Assembly: GCA_017302575.1 (NCBI GenBank)
Contig: JAFLDD010000001.1
Span: 1,797,816-1,861,815 of the forward strand
Source: Alphaproteobacteria bacterium
GTDB taxonomy: Bacteria; Pseudomonadota; Alphaproteobacteria; Rickettsiales; UBA3002
Length of the DNA: 64,000 bases
Direction of reading: 5' to 3'
Of this stretch, positions 27,172 to 35,361 are shown in pieces. The position numbers were made by a program, and so were the translations under genes. The notes below the pieces were generated by a model. It did no database searches, had not been told where the DNA came from, and saw nothing but the letters and a program-made list of their open reading frames with translations. How positions within the stretch are numbered: position 1 is the first letter of the stretch; every line of letters begins with the position of its first letter.

Positions 27172-29067
27172 TTAGTGGCTACGGCCACCATTGCCATGAC
27201 CATTCTCTTCGGGGCTGGTGTAGCGTATGCGGCTTTTGTCGAGCGCAATGGGCGCGTGGGTGGCTAAGAAATACTCCATCTGATACAGCGCGAGCTTCAC
27301 CTCGTTACGTAGGTGTTCTAGCTCTGGCGCTGATTTGAGGGCCTTTTCCAACTGAATGAGCGAGCCATGTCTACGCCCACGCTCAATCGCGAGGTGGCCG
27401 CCTGCTTCCATCAGGGGTTTGCCAAAACCCGCATTGTCAGAGAGTAGGGCGCTTGCAAAATCCGCGTGGTCGAAGGCAATTTGATCGATGAGGTGCTCTG
27501 CGTTTGGGACGTTCTGTTCGGTGATTTTTCCCTCGTCCCACGCATCGCGCAGGTTGTTGACGAGCTGAAAGATTCTGCGCTCTAGGGTTTGGGGGTCGTA
27601 ACAGCTGCCTTGTTCTTGGCGCAATGTCTCCATGCGAATTTGGCGGCGCAGACCTTCCTGCATGGCGGTGAGTGAGTGTCGGTAACTGCTGACTTTGCTG
27701 AGATGGGCTCCGAAGTTAAACAGAACCTTTAAGCCGCTCATGGCGCGATCGGCAAATGCATGAAGCCCACCGCTATTGCGCCAAATCTCGCGCTGTTGGT
27801 GCTGGGGGGCGGTAACGTGCGTTTCCTTCGTATCGGGGTCTAGGAAATGCTGTTCCATTTGATCCAGAAGTTTCTGGATTTCTTCGGGACTCTCATTGAC
27901 TTTTCCTTCCCATGCTCTGCTCATGGCGCGCAGGGCCTTGCGGTCAAATTGCACATCGCCTTTGGGTGACTCCAGATAGGGCACAGACGTCATGGCGCGT
28001 CCGATTTGCCTGCCTGCCTCGGCGGCGGTGATGACGCGGCCATCTTCATGCTTGAGTGCAGCAAGGTTGCCGTTAGGGGCGATGCATATCCAGTTGCCGA
28101 TATGGATCAGGCGCGACCATAGTGGCGGCATGGAAGGGATGGGGTCGCCCACCATTTCGAAGCGGTAGATAGGCACGCTGCCATTGCCCATCATTTTGTA
28201 GAGCGCGTTGCGGAAGTCGACATTGCCCACGCGTGGCTGGCCGAATGTGTAGATTTCATGGATACGTGAATGGTTGGTATTTTCCATCCAATGCGCAGCA
28301 GCGATAAGTGCTAGACAGCCACCTGAGGAATGCCCTGTGAAGCAAATTTTGGGCGATTTGCCCGTGCGAGCGCGTATCTCGCTTTCCAGGTCCTCCATGG
28401 ATTGTTCGATGGCGGGCCAGAATTTTTTACCCTCGTATTGATTAGGGCCATGCATGTAATCGAGCGTCATGAGCGTATCCCACCAACCACCATGCACTTT
28501 GGCGCCCTTGAGCGACTTGATGAGCTGGTCACGTTCTTCACCCGCATCGGCTGCGTAGTGCGAGGCTAAATCAGCGATTTTTTGTTCGTAATCTGCAGAT
28601 TTCGTGCGCGCATCCTCACGGAAGAACGCTTGGGAGTGGTAGGAAATGCGCGATTGTATCAGGTTGCGGTAGAAGTGCAGGGGCTCTGTAATATCGGAGC
28701 CGTGGAAGCTGACGATGATTTCATCGTCGTTGTAGAAAATGGCGGCTTGTTGTTTTTTGGTGCGAAATAGCTTGGTTTCATAACGGGCCCGCCCATGTTT
28801 TTGCTGGCGCGTATTGAGCGCCTCTAGCTCGGTTTTGATGCGCGCCAAATCGTTTTGATAGCATTGTTCGGTGTCATTACCGAAGCGCTCAGCAAATTGG
28901 GGTACGTGCGTATTGATGCTTTTGCCACCCCGCGAGGAAAGTCGGCACATGCCGCTCAATAATTTCGCGCGCTGAAATACCTGCTTGCTGACGCCAATAG
29001 CATCGGCTTCAACCCGCACGAGCGCGTCGTTTTCTGCTAAATTGGGCTCTGAGGCTTCAGGGGACAT
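27172..29067 (-). CDS. class 3 lipase domain protein
   Basis: About 631 aa (654 from an upstream alternative start with no ribosome binding site). The middle holds an alpha/beta-hydrolase of the fungal lipase-like class 3 family: the nucleophile elbow GHSSGGCLALIAAAHW with catalytic Ser, then YTFGQPRVGNVDFRNALY. Asp and His of the triad are probably in the segments after this (VGDPIPSMPP contains Asp; LIHIGNW has His). The N-terminal ~130 and C-terminal ~200 residues are charged and helical without recognisable domains. No signal peptide. It is divergent from the asparaginase-like gene. Large lipase proteins with unknown flanking regions are often exported effectors, which here is speculation. 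Confidence 0.8.
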   Translation of the reverse strand: MSPEASEPNLAENDALVRVEADAIGVSKQVFQRAKLLSGMCRLSSRGGKSINTHVPQFAERFGNDTEQCYQNDLARIKTELEALNTRQQKHGRARYETKLFRTKKQQAAIFYNDDEIIVSFHGSDITEPLHFYRNLIQSRISYHSQAFFREDARTKSADYEQKIADLASHYAADAGEERDQLIKSLKGAKVHGGWWDTLMTLDYMHGPNQYEGKKFWPAIEQSMEDLESEIRARTGKSPKICFTGHSSGGCLALIAAAHWMENTNHSRIHEIYTFGQPRVGNVDFRNALYKMMGNGSVPIYRFEMVGDPIPSMPPLWSRLIHIGNWICIAPNGNLAALKHEDGRVITAAEAGRQIGRAMTSVPYLESPKGDVQFDRKALRAMSRAWEGKVNESPEEIQKLLDQMEQHFLDPDTKETHVTAPQHQQREIWRNSGGLHAFADRAMSGLKVLFNFGAHLSKVSSYRHSLTAMQEGLRRQIRMETLRQEQGSCYDPQTLERRIFQLVNNLRDAWDEGKITEQNVPNAEHLIDQIAFDHADFASALLSDNAGFGKPLMEAGGHLAIERGRRHGSLIQLEKALKSAPELEHLRNEVKLALYQMEYFLATHAPIALDKSRIRYTSPEENGHGNGGRSH

Positions 29068-29156
29068 GTATGTAGAAAATCCTTTGGTAACTTCGCACTG
29101 ATAGCAGGGGAATGTGACAATTCTATGATGCTTCAAGGGTTTTTTTTGCGGCGGAT

Positions 29157-29174
29157 TGTCATCAAACCATCACA
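29157..29174 (+). promoter_or_regulatory. TCAYA-type direct repeat box
   Basis: TGTCATC-AAAC-CATCACA, upstream of the asparaginase-like gene. The hexamer 21 bp downstream (TATGAA at 29196) overlaps the start region, so this instance may not act as a promoter box like the others, or could serve the divergent lipase gene. Confidence 0.4.
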
Positions 29175-29187
29175 TTGAGTTGCTAGT

Positions 29188-29925
29188 GTGAGCGCTATGA
29201 ATCTCGCAGCGAATAGCTCCAAAACCCTTGTCGTCGTTATGGGCGGAACGATTGATGCGTTCTATAATCCCGAACACGGGACGCCGCATACCGTGCCAGT
29301 GCCTGATGGCCCTGAAAAATCCTGCATTCCAGATGCGCTAAAGAAGCTAGGAATTGCCGATGCGTGTGAGGTTTGGACCTATTGCATGAAGGACAGTAAA
29401 AAAATCACGAAGGCGGATCTTGATGGGATTGTTAAGCGTGTTGAGAATGAGGGCTACAATAAGGTTGTGGTTGTCCACGGGACCGATACCATGCCTAACT
29501 CTGGACTGTATTTGCAAGATGCGCTTAAAGATACGGATGCACGCGTAGTGATTACTGGATCAATGTACCCATTGCGTGATGCGCAAGGCCAGTGGCGTGG
29601 GTTGGATGCACAGGCAGAACCTGTGCTTACCAACGTCATCCCACGCGATGTGGACGGCCAGATTGATTATGCCCGCGCTTGCGATGGCTGGGTGAATTTA
29701 AAGCAGGCGATAAGCGATGTTCAAAACCCTGACCTTAAGGCGGGTGTCTATATTCGGGTTCGACCCGAATCGGTTGAGTTGGGGGATGGCCCATGGCATG
29801 CTTCGATGCTCAGTAAGTATGTTATTACGGACGCTCCAGGCACACAGGTTGGCACGGTCCAGCGTTCTGGTTTTGTGGTGCGTTCTGCACCCGCTACGGC
29901 ACAGGAAATCAGCTTCAATTTTTAG
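29188..29925 (+). CDS. asparaginase-like protein, short
   Basis: 245 aa. Two signature motifs of the L-asparaginase I/II fold are present: VVVMGGTIDAF with the nucleophile Thr and VVVHGTDTMPNSGLYL with the Thr-Asp pair. The rest diverges and the protein ends about 80-100 residues short of typical asparaginases, with no clear C-terminal domain and no obvious catalytic Lys. The start is a GTG at 29188, favoured by spacing to GAG; an ATG at 29197 is the alternative. Activity is uncertain. Divergent from the lipase gene. Confidence 0.75.
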   Translation: MSAMNLAANSSKTLVVVMGGTIDAFYNPEHGTPHTVPVPDGPEKSCIPDALKKLGIADACEVWTYCMKDSKKITKADLDGIVKRVENEGYNKVVVVHGTDTMPNSGLYLQDALKDTDARVVITGSMYPLRDAQGQWRGLDAQAEPVLTNVIPRDVDGQIDYARACDGWVNLKQAISDVQNPDLKAGVYIRVRPESVELGDGPWHASMLSKYVITDAPGTQVGTVQRSGFVVRSAPATAQEISFNF

Positions 29926-30318
29926 CCTGTTTTTCTATCCACAAATGCCCCTTCTTGGTGATTCGATTTGCTCGCTGAGTTGTGAGTATTGGGGATACAT
30001 AACATGCAAAAAATAAGATGTAATTTTTGCTTAAATTATTGGCATAGAATTTTCAATTTTACTCACCGCTTATCCACAAGCTGGATTGGTCGGGCGATGT
30101 CTAAATTTCCAAAACCAAGAATTTTGATATATTCTTTCTATATCATTTTTTTTGGCGGGGATCATATGATATATTAATAGTATATCATTTTGCTGACCGT
30201 ATTTATTCTATTGTTTTATATACATTAATCTATATGGTTGTTGATTGGTTGATATCTATAATTATTATTTTATGTTTATATATATTGCAATGATGCATAA
30301 TAATGATAACAAAAATCC
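29926..30318. other. AT-rich intergenic region before the toxin-antitoxin pair
   Basis: 393 bp with no gene seen, strongly AT-rich after 30000. It contains a consensus DnaA box-like TTATCCACA at about 30069 and the two palindromes at 30125 and 30167. Poly-T tracts and TATA-rich segments make several -10 candidates possible. Confidence 0.5.
30125..30187. promoter_or_regulatory. two identical-arm palindromes 42 bp apart
   Basis: TGATATA-N7-TATATCA at 30125-30145 and again at 30167-30187. The arms are identical; the 7-bp centres differ. Start-to-start spacing is 42 bp, four helical turns, so two bound dimers would face the same side. They lie 132 bp before the RHH antitoxin gene and fit autoregulatory operators. 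Confidence 0.65.
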
Positions 30319-30780
30319 ATGAGAACCATCATTGATATCACGGATGAGCAAGTTAAAGTTTTGGATGAGATTTCCAAATTAGAGGATACCTCACGTGCTG
30401 CATTAATTCGTAGAGCAATTGACCGTATGCTGGCCGAGGACGCCCGCAAGGGTGAAGTGGCTAAAGAGGCCTTCGGTTTGTGGTCCTATCAGCAAAAAGA
30501 TGGGATGGTCATCGAGGCGGATTTAAGAGGGGTGTCGAAACCCTCCGCCAAGACGGTAAATGCACCTAAACAAAAGCAGGTAGAAGCACCCGTAACGGAA
30601 GACCGTTTTGTTACCGAACCGCCACCCGCAATAGTTGAGCAGGATGCGACGCCTGCCGTTGCGGAGATAGTTGTTCCGCCCCCACCGCCACCTCCGCCCC
30701 CAGCAGTTGCAGCGCCGCGTGAGGCTACCCAAACGGCGGTAGATCCATTGGCGGCATTCTTTGCAGGAGTGAAGCCGTGA
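30319..30780 (+). CDS. ribbon-helix-helix antitoxin
   Basis: 153 aa. The first ~45 residues form an RHH (CopG/MetJ-type) DNA-binding domain: RTIIDITDEQVKVLDEISK, then TSRAALIRRAIDRMLAED. A linker follows, with a run of nine prolines at about 118-126 and a C-terminal hydrophobic peptide (DPLAAFFAGVKP) likely to bind the toxin. It overlaps the PIN-domain toxin gene by 4 bp (start of the toxin inside the stop region), the standard VapBC order. Longer than typical VapB antitoxins, mainly due to the Pro/Ala-rich linker. Confidence 0.85.
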   Translation: MRTIIDITDEQVKVLDEISKLEDTSRAALIRRAIDRMLAEDARKGEVAKEAFGLWSYQQKDGMVIEADLRGVSKPSAKTVNAPKQKQVEAPVTEDRFVTEPPPAIVEQDATPAVAEIVVPPPPPPPPPAVAAPREATQTAVDPLAAFFAGVKP

Positions 30781-31136
30781 AAGCGCTTTTCGATACTCAT
30801 ATACTGATCGATTATCTGCGCGGCGTACCCGAGGCAAAGCGCGAGATTGAGCAATACCAAACCCGCCTGATTAGTGCCGTAAGTGCCAGCGAAATATTGG
30901 CGGCGGCAAAGCCTGAGGAGGCTCGTGTGCTAAGCGCGTGGTTGGATGGATTTGAGGTGGTGGCCGCTTGCAGCCGCGTGGCGCAAATTGCGGCGCAGTT
31001 GCGCCAACAGCAGCGTGATCTGGCGCTCATTCCTGCGATGATTTGGGCCAGCGCCAAAGCGCATGACGCGTTGTTCATCACGCGCAATATGACGAGCTTC
31101 CCGCCGCAGGATGCGGGCATCCGAAAGCCGTATTAG
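30777..31136 (+). CDS. PIN domain toxin (VapC-like)
   Basis: 119 aa, a likely tRNA- or RNA-cleaving endonuclease. PIN features: FDTHILIDYL (Asp6, Asp12), SAVSASEIL (Glu39) and LFITRNMTSF (Asn104). The third acidic residue, normally Asp in a D-x-L-I-A-A motif, is Leu82 here (preceded by Asp81 in RDLALIPAM), so the metal site may be altered. The start is a GTG overlapping the antitoxin stop. Antitoxin upstream supports the toxin role. Confidence 0.85.
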   Translation: MKALFDTHILIDYLRGVPEAKREIEQYQTRLISAVSASEILAAAKPEEARVLSAWLDGFEVVAACSRVAQIAAQLRQQQRDLALIPAMIWASAKAHDALFITRNMTSFPPQDAGIRKPY

Positions 31137-31147
31137 GGGTTAAGCGC

Positions 31148-31624
31148 CTACTTCTTATCAGCAGGTTTTTCAGTTGGCAGTGGTGGCATGTCTTCCGATG
31201 GAGGAACCATACCTTCTGGTGCTGCGATAGGAGCCACTGCTGGCTCAACGGCTGGTTCAACCGCAGGCGCTGCTACAGGTGCTTCTCCTGCAGGCATTTC
31301 AGCGATTGGCGCGGCTGTGCCGCCCGTTTCTTGGATGGCGCCTGTATCAACAGGTGCTGCTTGCTCGGTGGTGAGTGCAGGTTCTGGTGTAGGCGCAGGC
31401 GCTGCTGCGGCTGCAGCCTCAGCTTCTGCGGCTTCGCGTTTAGCGCGGGCGCGTTCTGCGGCAGCTTTGATAGCGGCGCGGCGTTCTGCGGCTTCTGCTT
31501 TGATGGCTGCCGTTTCTTCTGCCGTGAGAGGGGCGGAAGCTGCGCCAAAAGGCGATGCAGACTGTGCCAGTGCAGCGCTAGAAAGCATGGTTGAAGCAAG
31601 CAAAACAGCCAAAGTAATACGCAT
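31148..31624 (-). CDS. exported Ala/Pro/Glu-rich low-complexity protein
   Basis: 158 aa. A clean signal peptide (MRITLAVLLASTMLSSAALAQ) is followed by an Ala/Arg/Glu helix (about 35-75, RRAAIKAAAERARAKREAAEAE) and then a Pro/Ala/Glu-rich tail with imperfect repeats (VEPAVEPAVAP). Predicted periplasmic, perhaps spanning or wall-associated. No known domain. It has AGGAG upstream and converges on the toxin gene. Confidence 0.75.
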   Translation of the reverse strand: MRITLAVLLASTMLSSAALAQSASPFGAASAPLTAEETAAIKAEAAERRAAIKAAAERARAKREAAEAEAAAAAAPAPTPEPALTTEQAAPVDTGAIQETGGTAAPIAEMPAGEAPVAAPAVEPAVEPAVAPIAAPEGMVPPSEDMPPLPTEKPADKK

Positions 31625-31783
31625 GGAACGCTCCTAAAGGTGATAATTAGATTGGGGTTAGCATAGCTTCCACCAACACGCAATGCTGATACGCGCACAG
31701 ATGCACAGCCCCTGCTATTTCTCTTAGCAGTGGTGTTTTTAGGATGATTCGACCCGTCATACGGTCTTGAAAAGGCAAGATAT

Positions 31784-31828
31784 CTTCACAAAACCGTCAC
31801 ACAAAAACACCCTGAAAATCCGTAGAAT
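31784..31828 (+). promoter_or_regulatory. TCAYA-type direct repeat box plus -10
   Basis: CTTCACA-AAAC-CGTCACA (31784-31801), 21 bp, then TAGAAT (31823-31828), 26 bp before the ATG of the 31854 gene. One of the two best matches to the shared layout. Confidence 0.65.
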
Positions 31829-31853
31829 ATAAGGTGGAAGAGAGTCTATTTGA

Positions 31854-32828
31854 ATGACGCAACAGACGGCGCATAACCTTGAAGCCAGCGAGCAGAAACG
31901 TGATGTTTCGAAAGGCGAGAAGGCATTCGATTTCACAGTCTATGGACTGATGAATTGGGTTGGCACGTTCGTGATTACCGTGCCGATAGCCTATTGGATG
32001 ATGCACGGTAAAGGTAGCCTCGTTACCAGTATACGAAGCGGGGTTAACAAAGGCTTTGAATCCATTATGGAGCCGACACTCAAGGCTGCTGATTGGGTGT
32101 TATCGCCGATACGCAAGGCGCCGAAGACTCCTATGAAAGAGCGCGTGAAATGGTGGTCAGAACAAAACACCGTTACATTCGCGACATTCCAAGGCGGCAA
32201 TTTCATGCTGTTGCCAATTTGGTTAGCAGAGCGAGGCAAGGTTCCATTAGTGGATGGCGCCAATAAAGCGCTTGGTGATGAAACGGATCGCGCAGCGATT
32301 GCTGAGGCGCCAAAGACGGATATTGTGTCGCTTATCAAAGGCAGGCTGAGCGCGTTTGCATTGGTGTTCACTACCTTTACAACGCTGAGCCATATCGTGC
32401 CCCAAACTTTCCGTAGTTTCAGTGAAGAGTTTGGCGAAAAGGCGGCGGGCTGGTTCAAGAAAAGTGCCTACACTAATATGGATGACGCAAAGCAATTACT
32501 CATTCAGCGCAACACGCTTGAAAAGCTGGGGGACGTTTCTGAAGAAGGATTAAAAGCGCTGAAGTCGGCCAACACGAAGCTTGAAGCGCTTGAGACGCGC
32601 GCCTTCCGTTTGGGTAAAATTGCTTCATGGGATATTGTGGCAACTACGGCTGCGGTGGCATTGCTTTACACGACGAGTAAATTCTTTGCGCAGGAAAAAG
32701 ATAAGAAGTCCCACGACAAAGATGTGAAACGAAAAGCAAAGCAACCTGCGCCTGACGCTGTCCCAACAACGCGTGTTGGTGTGGAGCGCTCGGTAGAGTC
32801 ACCTGAGCAAGCGATGCAGCTAGGTTAG
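31854..32828 (+). CDS. orphan membrane-associated protein, 324 aa
   Basis: I do not recognise it. It has a polar N-terminus, a hydrophobic segment at about 27-50 (FTVYGLMNWVGTFVITVPIAYWMM), moderately hydrophobic stretches near 105-120 and 165-185, and one near 262-280 (ASWDIVATTAAVALLYTTS), so two to four membrane passes. A helical region (about 205-250) and a Lys/Pro-rich tail follow. A good ribosome binding site (AAGGTGG) and a TCAYA box precede it. Its stop overlaps that of the convergent peptidoglycan-binding protein by 4 bp. Confidence 0.65.
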   Translation: MTQQTAHNLEASEQKRDVSKGEKAFDFTVYGLMNWVGTFVITVPIAYWMMHGKGSLVTSIRSGVNKGFESIMEPTLKAADWVLSPIRKAPKTPMKERVKWWSEQNTVTFATFQGGNFMLLPIWLAERGKVPLVDGANKALGDETDRAAIAEAPKTDIVSLIKGRLSAFALVFTTFTTLSHIVPQTFRSFSEEFGEKAAGWFKKSAYTNMDDAKQLLIQRNTLEKLGDVSEEGLKALKSANTKLEALETRAFRLGKIASWDIVATTAAVALLYTTSKFFAQEKDKKSHDKDVKRKAKQPAPDAVPTTRVGVERSVESPEQAMQLG

Positions 32829-33250
32829 TAGACGTATGTCGAAGCGGCGAGTTCGCGTTTACATGCGCGGACATTGCGAATGGGGTGACCAAGATAGACA
32901 ATTGCCTGAGCGGTTTCTTGCCCGATGACGCCATCAATTTTCAAGCCATAATCAAACTGGAACTTGGCAACTGCCGTTTTGAACCATGGGCTGTTTTTAC
33001 CATCGATTGCGCCACGGAAATAACCAAGCCGTGTCAGCTTGCGTTGGAGGATCGCAACGTTGCGTGATTCATTAGTGTAGACCATGGGCTCGAGCGGAAT
33101 GATGCCGCAATGGCCAACGGTTTGAGCATCGCTGCCTGGCCCGCCAATCGTATCGACCGGGAAGGCTAGTGCTTGGGTGCTGATCAGCATGACCGCGAGT
33201 AATGCGGCAGACTGGGCGAGTATCGCCGAACGTGAGTGCTTGGAGCGCAT
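32825..33250 (-). CDS. exported peptidoglycan-binding domain protein
   Basis: 141 aa from the ATG at 33250 (a GTG four codons upstream is possible). The signal peptide ends near TQALAF. Residues ~60-120 form a PG_binding_1 domain: ILQRKLTRLGYFRGAIDGKNS, TAVAKFQFDYGLKIDGVIGQETAQAI. It has no catalytic domain, so it probably docks to the cell wall. Two Cys residues could form a disulfide in the periplasm. Confidence 0.85.
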   Translation of the reverse strand: MRSKHSRSAILAQSAALLAVMLISTQALAFPVDTIGGPGSDAQTVGHCGIIPLEPMVYTNESRNVAILQRKLTRLGYFRGAIDGKNSPWFKTAVAKFQFDYGLKIDGVIGQETAQAIVYLGHPIRNVRACKRELAASTYVY

Positions 33251-33402
33251 GGGGTTATCCACTTTTTTGTTGTACTTGTGGCCAATATAGCTGTGGATAA
33301 TGAAGGATTCGTTAATGAGCAGTCAGCATCCTGCTGCTACTATCATTGCCCGACACGCAGTTTTGGTGTTACGAAAGACATATCGCTAGACAAAACAATG
33401 TG

Positions 33403-33918
33403 TTATAAGGTTTGGGATTGGCCGATGCGGGCTTCGCGTTCGGCCAGAATAGCGGCGGCACGGTCTTTATCGCTCATGCTGCCATTTTGAAGAATCTGCT
33501 CAATGTTATTGCTTCGTGTGCCGACGTTTTGTGCCCATTCGCGTTCGGGTGCTGACTCAGTTTCTTGCGCGCGGTCTGCAGCCACGGTGGGAGCCATGGT
33601 AGGCAACATGACGGGCGTGATGGTTTCTTGTTCCCGGCCACGGCCTTGTGAGGCTTGGTCAGTATTCTTGGATTGTTCGCGACCATTCAAGACGGAGATA
33701 ATGCCGTTAAAGAGCGTGCTGGCAATAAACGCGCCGCCGATGGTAAGCAGGGTTGTTGGGGCAGCAAAGTTAATGATTGCTTCGCCAATGATAATGCCTG
33801 CAACGCCAAGCATTCCATAAAAAAGTCCCATGAACAGGGCGCTGGTTACCATGCCCTTGATAGCACCTTTTATGAAATTGCCAGTGTCATCTGGCTTCTG
33901 TTGAGACACATTTCCCAT
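33403..33918 (-). CDS. orphan membrane protein, 171 aa
   Basis: Not recognised. A glycine-rich double membrane region at about 18-75 (GMVTSALFMGLFYGMLGVAGIIIGEAI, then TLLTIGGAFIASTLFNGIISVL) is followed by a hydrophilic ~95-residue tail rich in Gln/Glu/Thr with a predicted helix at the end (SDKDRAAAILAEREARIG). The layout (Gly-rich membrane hairpin plus polar tail) resembles the orphans at 59449 and 60183. The TAGAAT -10 lies 6 bp before the ATG, so the mRNA is probably leaderless, and a TCAYA box lies upstream. Confidence 0.65.
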   Translation of the reverse strand: MGNVSQQKPDDTGNFIKGAIKGMVTSALFMGLFYGMLGVAGIIIGEAIINFAAPTTLLTIGGAFIASTLFNGIISVLNGREQSKNTDQASQGRGREQETITPVMLPTMAPTVAADRAQETESAPEREWAQNVGTRSNNIEQILQNGSMSDKDRAAAILAEREARIGQSQTL

Positions 33919-33924
33919 GTCACC

Positions 33925-33968
33925 ATTCTATCAAACCTACGCAGAAGAAATGTGACAGTTGCGTGAAT
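33925..33968 (-). promoter_or_regulatory. TCAYA-type direct repeat box plus -10
   Basis: On the minus strand ATTCACG-CAAC-TGTCACA (33951-33968), 20 bp, then TAGAAT (33925-33930), then ATG after 6 bp. Transcription would start at or next to the ATG. Confidence 0.6.
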
Positions 33969-33986
33969 TTATACTAATCCACTTCT

Positions 33987-34691
33987 ATGAAACCCGCACA
34001 AATTGACCGTATTTTCAGTATTTTTGCTGCCGCGAATCCCGAGCCAAAAACCGAGCTGGAGGCTCCCAATCCGTATTGTCTGCTGGTGGCGATCGTACTT
34101 TCAGCCCAAGCGACGGATGTGGGGGTCAATAAGGCAACTAAGGCACTGTTCAGAAAGGTGAAAACCCCTGAACAGATGGTGAAGCTGGGTGAGGTGGGGC
34201 TTAAGGAATACATCAAGACGATTGGCCTGTTTAACGCGAAGGCGAAGAATGTTATCGCGCTTTCTGAGCGCTTGATCGCTGTTTATGGCGGCGAGATTCC
34301 ACATAGCCGAGAGGCGCTGGAGACTTTGCCCGGTGTTGGTCGTAAGACAGCGAATGTATGGCTGAATTGTGTATTGGGCCAGCCTACCATCGCGGTCGAT
34401 ACGCATGTGTTTCGCGTGGCGAACCGTCTGGGTTTGTGTAAGGCGAGTGACCCACTTAAAACGGAATTGGCGCTCCTGAAAGTGATTCCCAAAAAGTGGA
34501 TGCAGCATGCACATCACTGGCTGATTCTGCATGGGCGCTATGTGTGCAAAGCGCGCAAGCCAGAATGTATGGTTTGCACGGTTAGTTCTTATTGTGAAGC
34601 ATTCATCGGCAGTTCTATAATTCGCTCAAGCGCCGCTGGGGCTAGCGGTCTCAACGACCGTCGAGGCGTCGGTCTTCGTAAGAAGAAATAA
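33987..34691 (+). CDS. nth: endonuclease III
   Basis: DNA glycosylase/AP lyase of base excision repair for oxidised pyrimidines. The helix-hairpin-helix LPGVGRKTANVWL contains the catalytic Lys (about 120), and the catalytic Asp is in AVDTHVFRV (about 138). The [4Fe-4S] ligands C187-x6-C194-x2-C197-x5-C203 are intact. After the cluster the protein carries a ~30-residue basic tail (SSAAGASGLNDRRGVGLRKKK), longer than in E. coli, whose DNA is partly complementary to the terminator that follows. Confidence 0.95.
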   Translation: MKPAQIDRIFSIFAAANPEPKTELEAPNPYCLLVAIVLSAQATDVGVNKATKALFRKVKTPEQMVKLGEVGLKEYIKTIGLFNAKAKNVIALSERLIAVYGGEIPHSREALETLPGVGRKTANVWLNCVLGQPTIAVDTHVFRVANRLGLCKASDPLKTELALLKVIPKKWMQHAHHWLILHGRYVCKARKPECMVCTVSSYCEAFIGSSIIRSSAAGASGLNDRRGVGLRKKK

Positions 34692-34722
34692 AAAAAGGCC
34701 GCTAGAGACTAGCGACCTTTTT
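34691..34722. terminator. bidirectional terminator between nth and bactofilin
   Basis: A-run, GGCCGCTA, GAGAC loop, TAGCGACC, T-run. One mismatch in the stem. The A-run on one side and T-run on the other let it serve both convergent genes. Confidence 0.8.
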
Positions 34723-34740
34723 GTCCAAGAATTTCTCGGC

Positions 34741-35361
34741 TTATGCTACGCGCTTAGTTGCAGTACCTTTCGCGCCAGCTTCCTTCACAGTGCGAATAGA
34801 ACCTGAAAGCTGACCACCGCGCTCGATTTCGATTTCGCCGTAGGTCACGTTACCATTTACACGACCGGTCGAGTAAATGATGAGGCGGCCACGCACAACG
34901 AGGTCACCCTCGAAGGTGCCACTAATCTCTGCATCTTCTACTTCGGCAGTGCCTTTGAGTGCGCCGCTTTGCGCGAGCTCAACGGTGTGCACGTCTTTCA
35001 TGGTTGCATCGACCATACCTTCAATGACGACGCGATCACAGGTGGTGATTTCGCCTTTCATTTGAATATCTGGGCCAACCGTCAACACACGCTTGGTGTT
35101 CGACTTCAGCGCTGGAGCAGCAGGCTGAGGGGCTGGTGCTGGTGCAGGCGCTGCAGGGCGTGCCGCAGCCATAGCAGCGCTTGGTGCCGCAGGACGATAA
35201 GCAGGTTGTGCAGGGGTTGCAGGTGCAGCTTGAACAGGACGCACCGAGTCGTTTGCAGCGACGCTGCGCACTGACTCTGCAGCTTCTGGCGTGGTAACGA
35301 TTACATCGTCCGCACCGTCTTGAATCAATGAATCAGAACCGTCTTCCTTACGACGAAACAT
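34741..35361 (-). CDS. bactofilin with long Pro/Ala-rich N-terminus
   Basis: 206 aa from the ATG at 35361, which has a strong AAGGAG site; the longer upstream frame lacks one. The N-terminal ~95 residues are disordered and Ala/Pro-rich (PATPAQPAYRPAAPSAAMAA). The bactofilin domain follows (GPDIQMKGEITTCDRVVIEG, GALKGTAEVEDAEISGTFEG, GRLIIYSTGRVNGNVTYGEIE). It is a second bactofilin in this window, with a much longer tail than the first and not paired with a peptidase. Confidence 0.88.
   Translation of the reverse strand: MFRRKEDGSDSLIQDGADDVIVTTPEAAESVRSVAANDSVRPVQAAPATPAQPAYRPAAPSAAMAAARPAAPAPAPAPQPAAPALKSNTKRVLTVGPDIQMKGEITTCDRVVIEGMVDATMKDVHTVELAQSGALKGTAEVEDAEISGTFEGDLVVRGRLIIYSTGRVNGNVTYGEIEIERGGQLSGSIRTVKEAGAKGTATKRVA

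Noticed and set aside
30125..30280. A third copy of the TGATATA palindrome near 30250
   Set aside because: Only the left half (TGATAT) is present; the right arm is missing, so I do not count it.
29926..30318. Possible replication origin, based on AT-richness and a TTATCCACA box
   Set aside because: Only one perfect box is present; similar boxes occur singly at about 7738, 22600 and 23847, and no dnaA, hemE or parAB genes are near. The toxin-antitoxin operator reading explains the palindromes better.
31188..31637. A 149-codon plus-strand frame opposite the Ala/Pro-rich exported protein
   Set aside because: It is the complement of a low-complexity sequence; the minus-strand frame has a signal peptide and a ribosome binding site.
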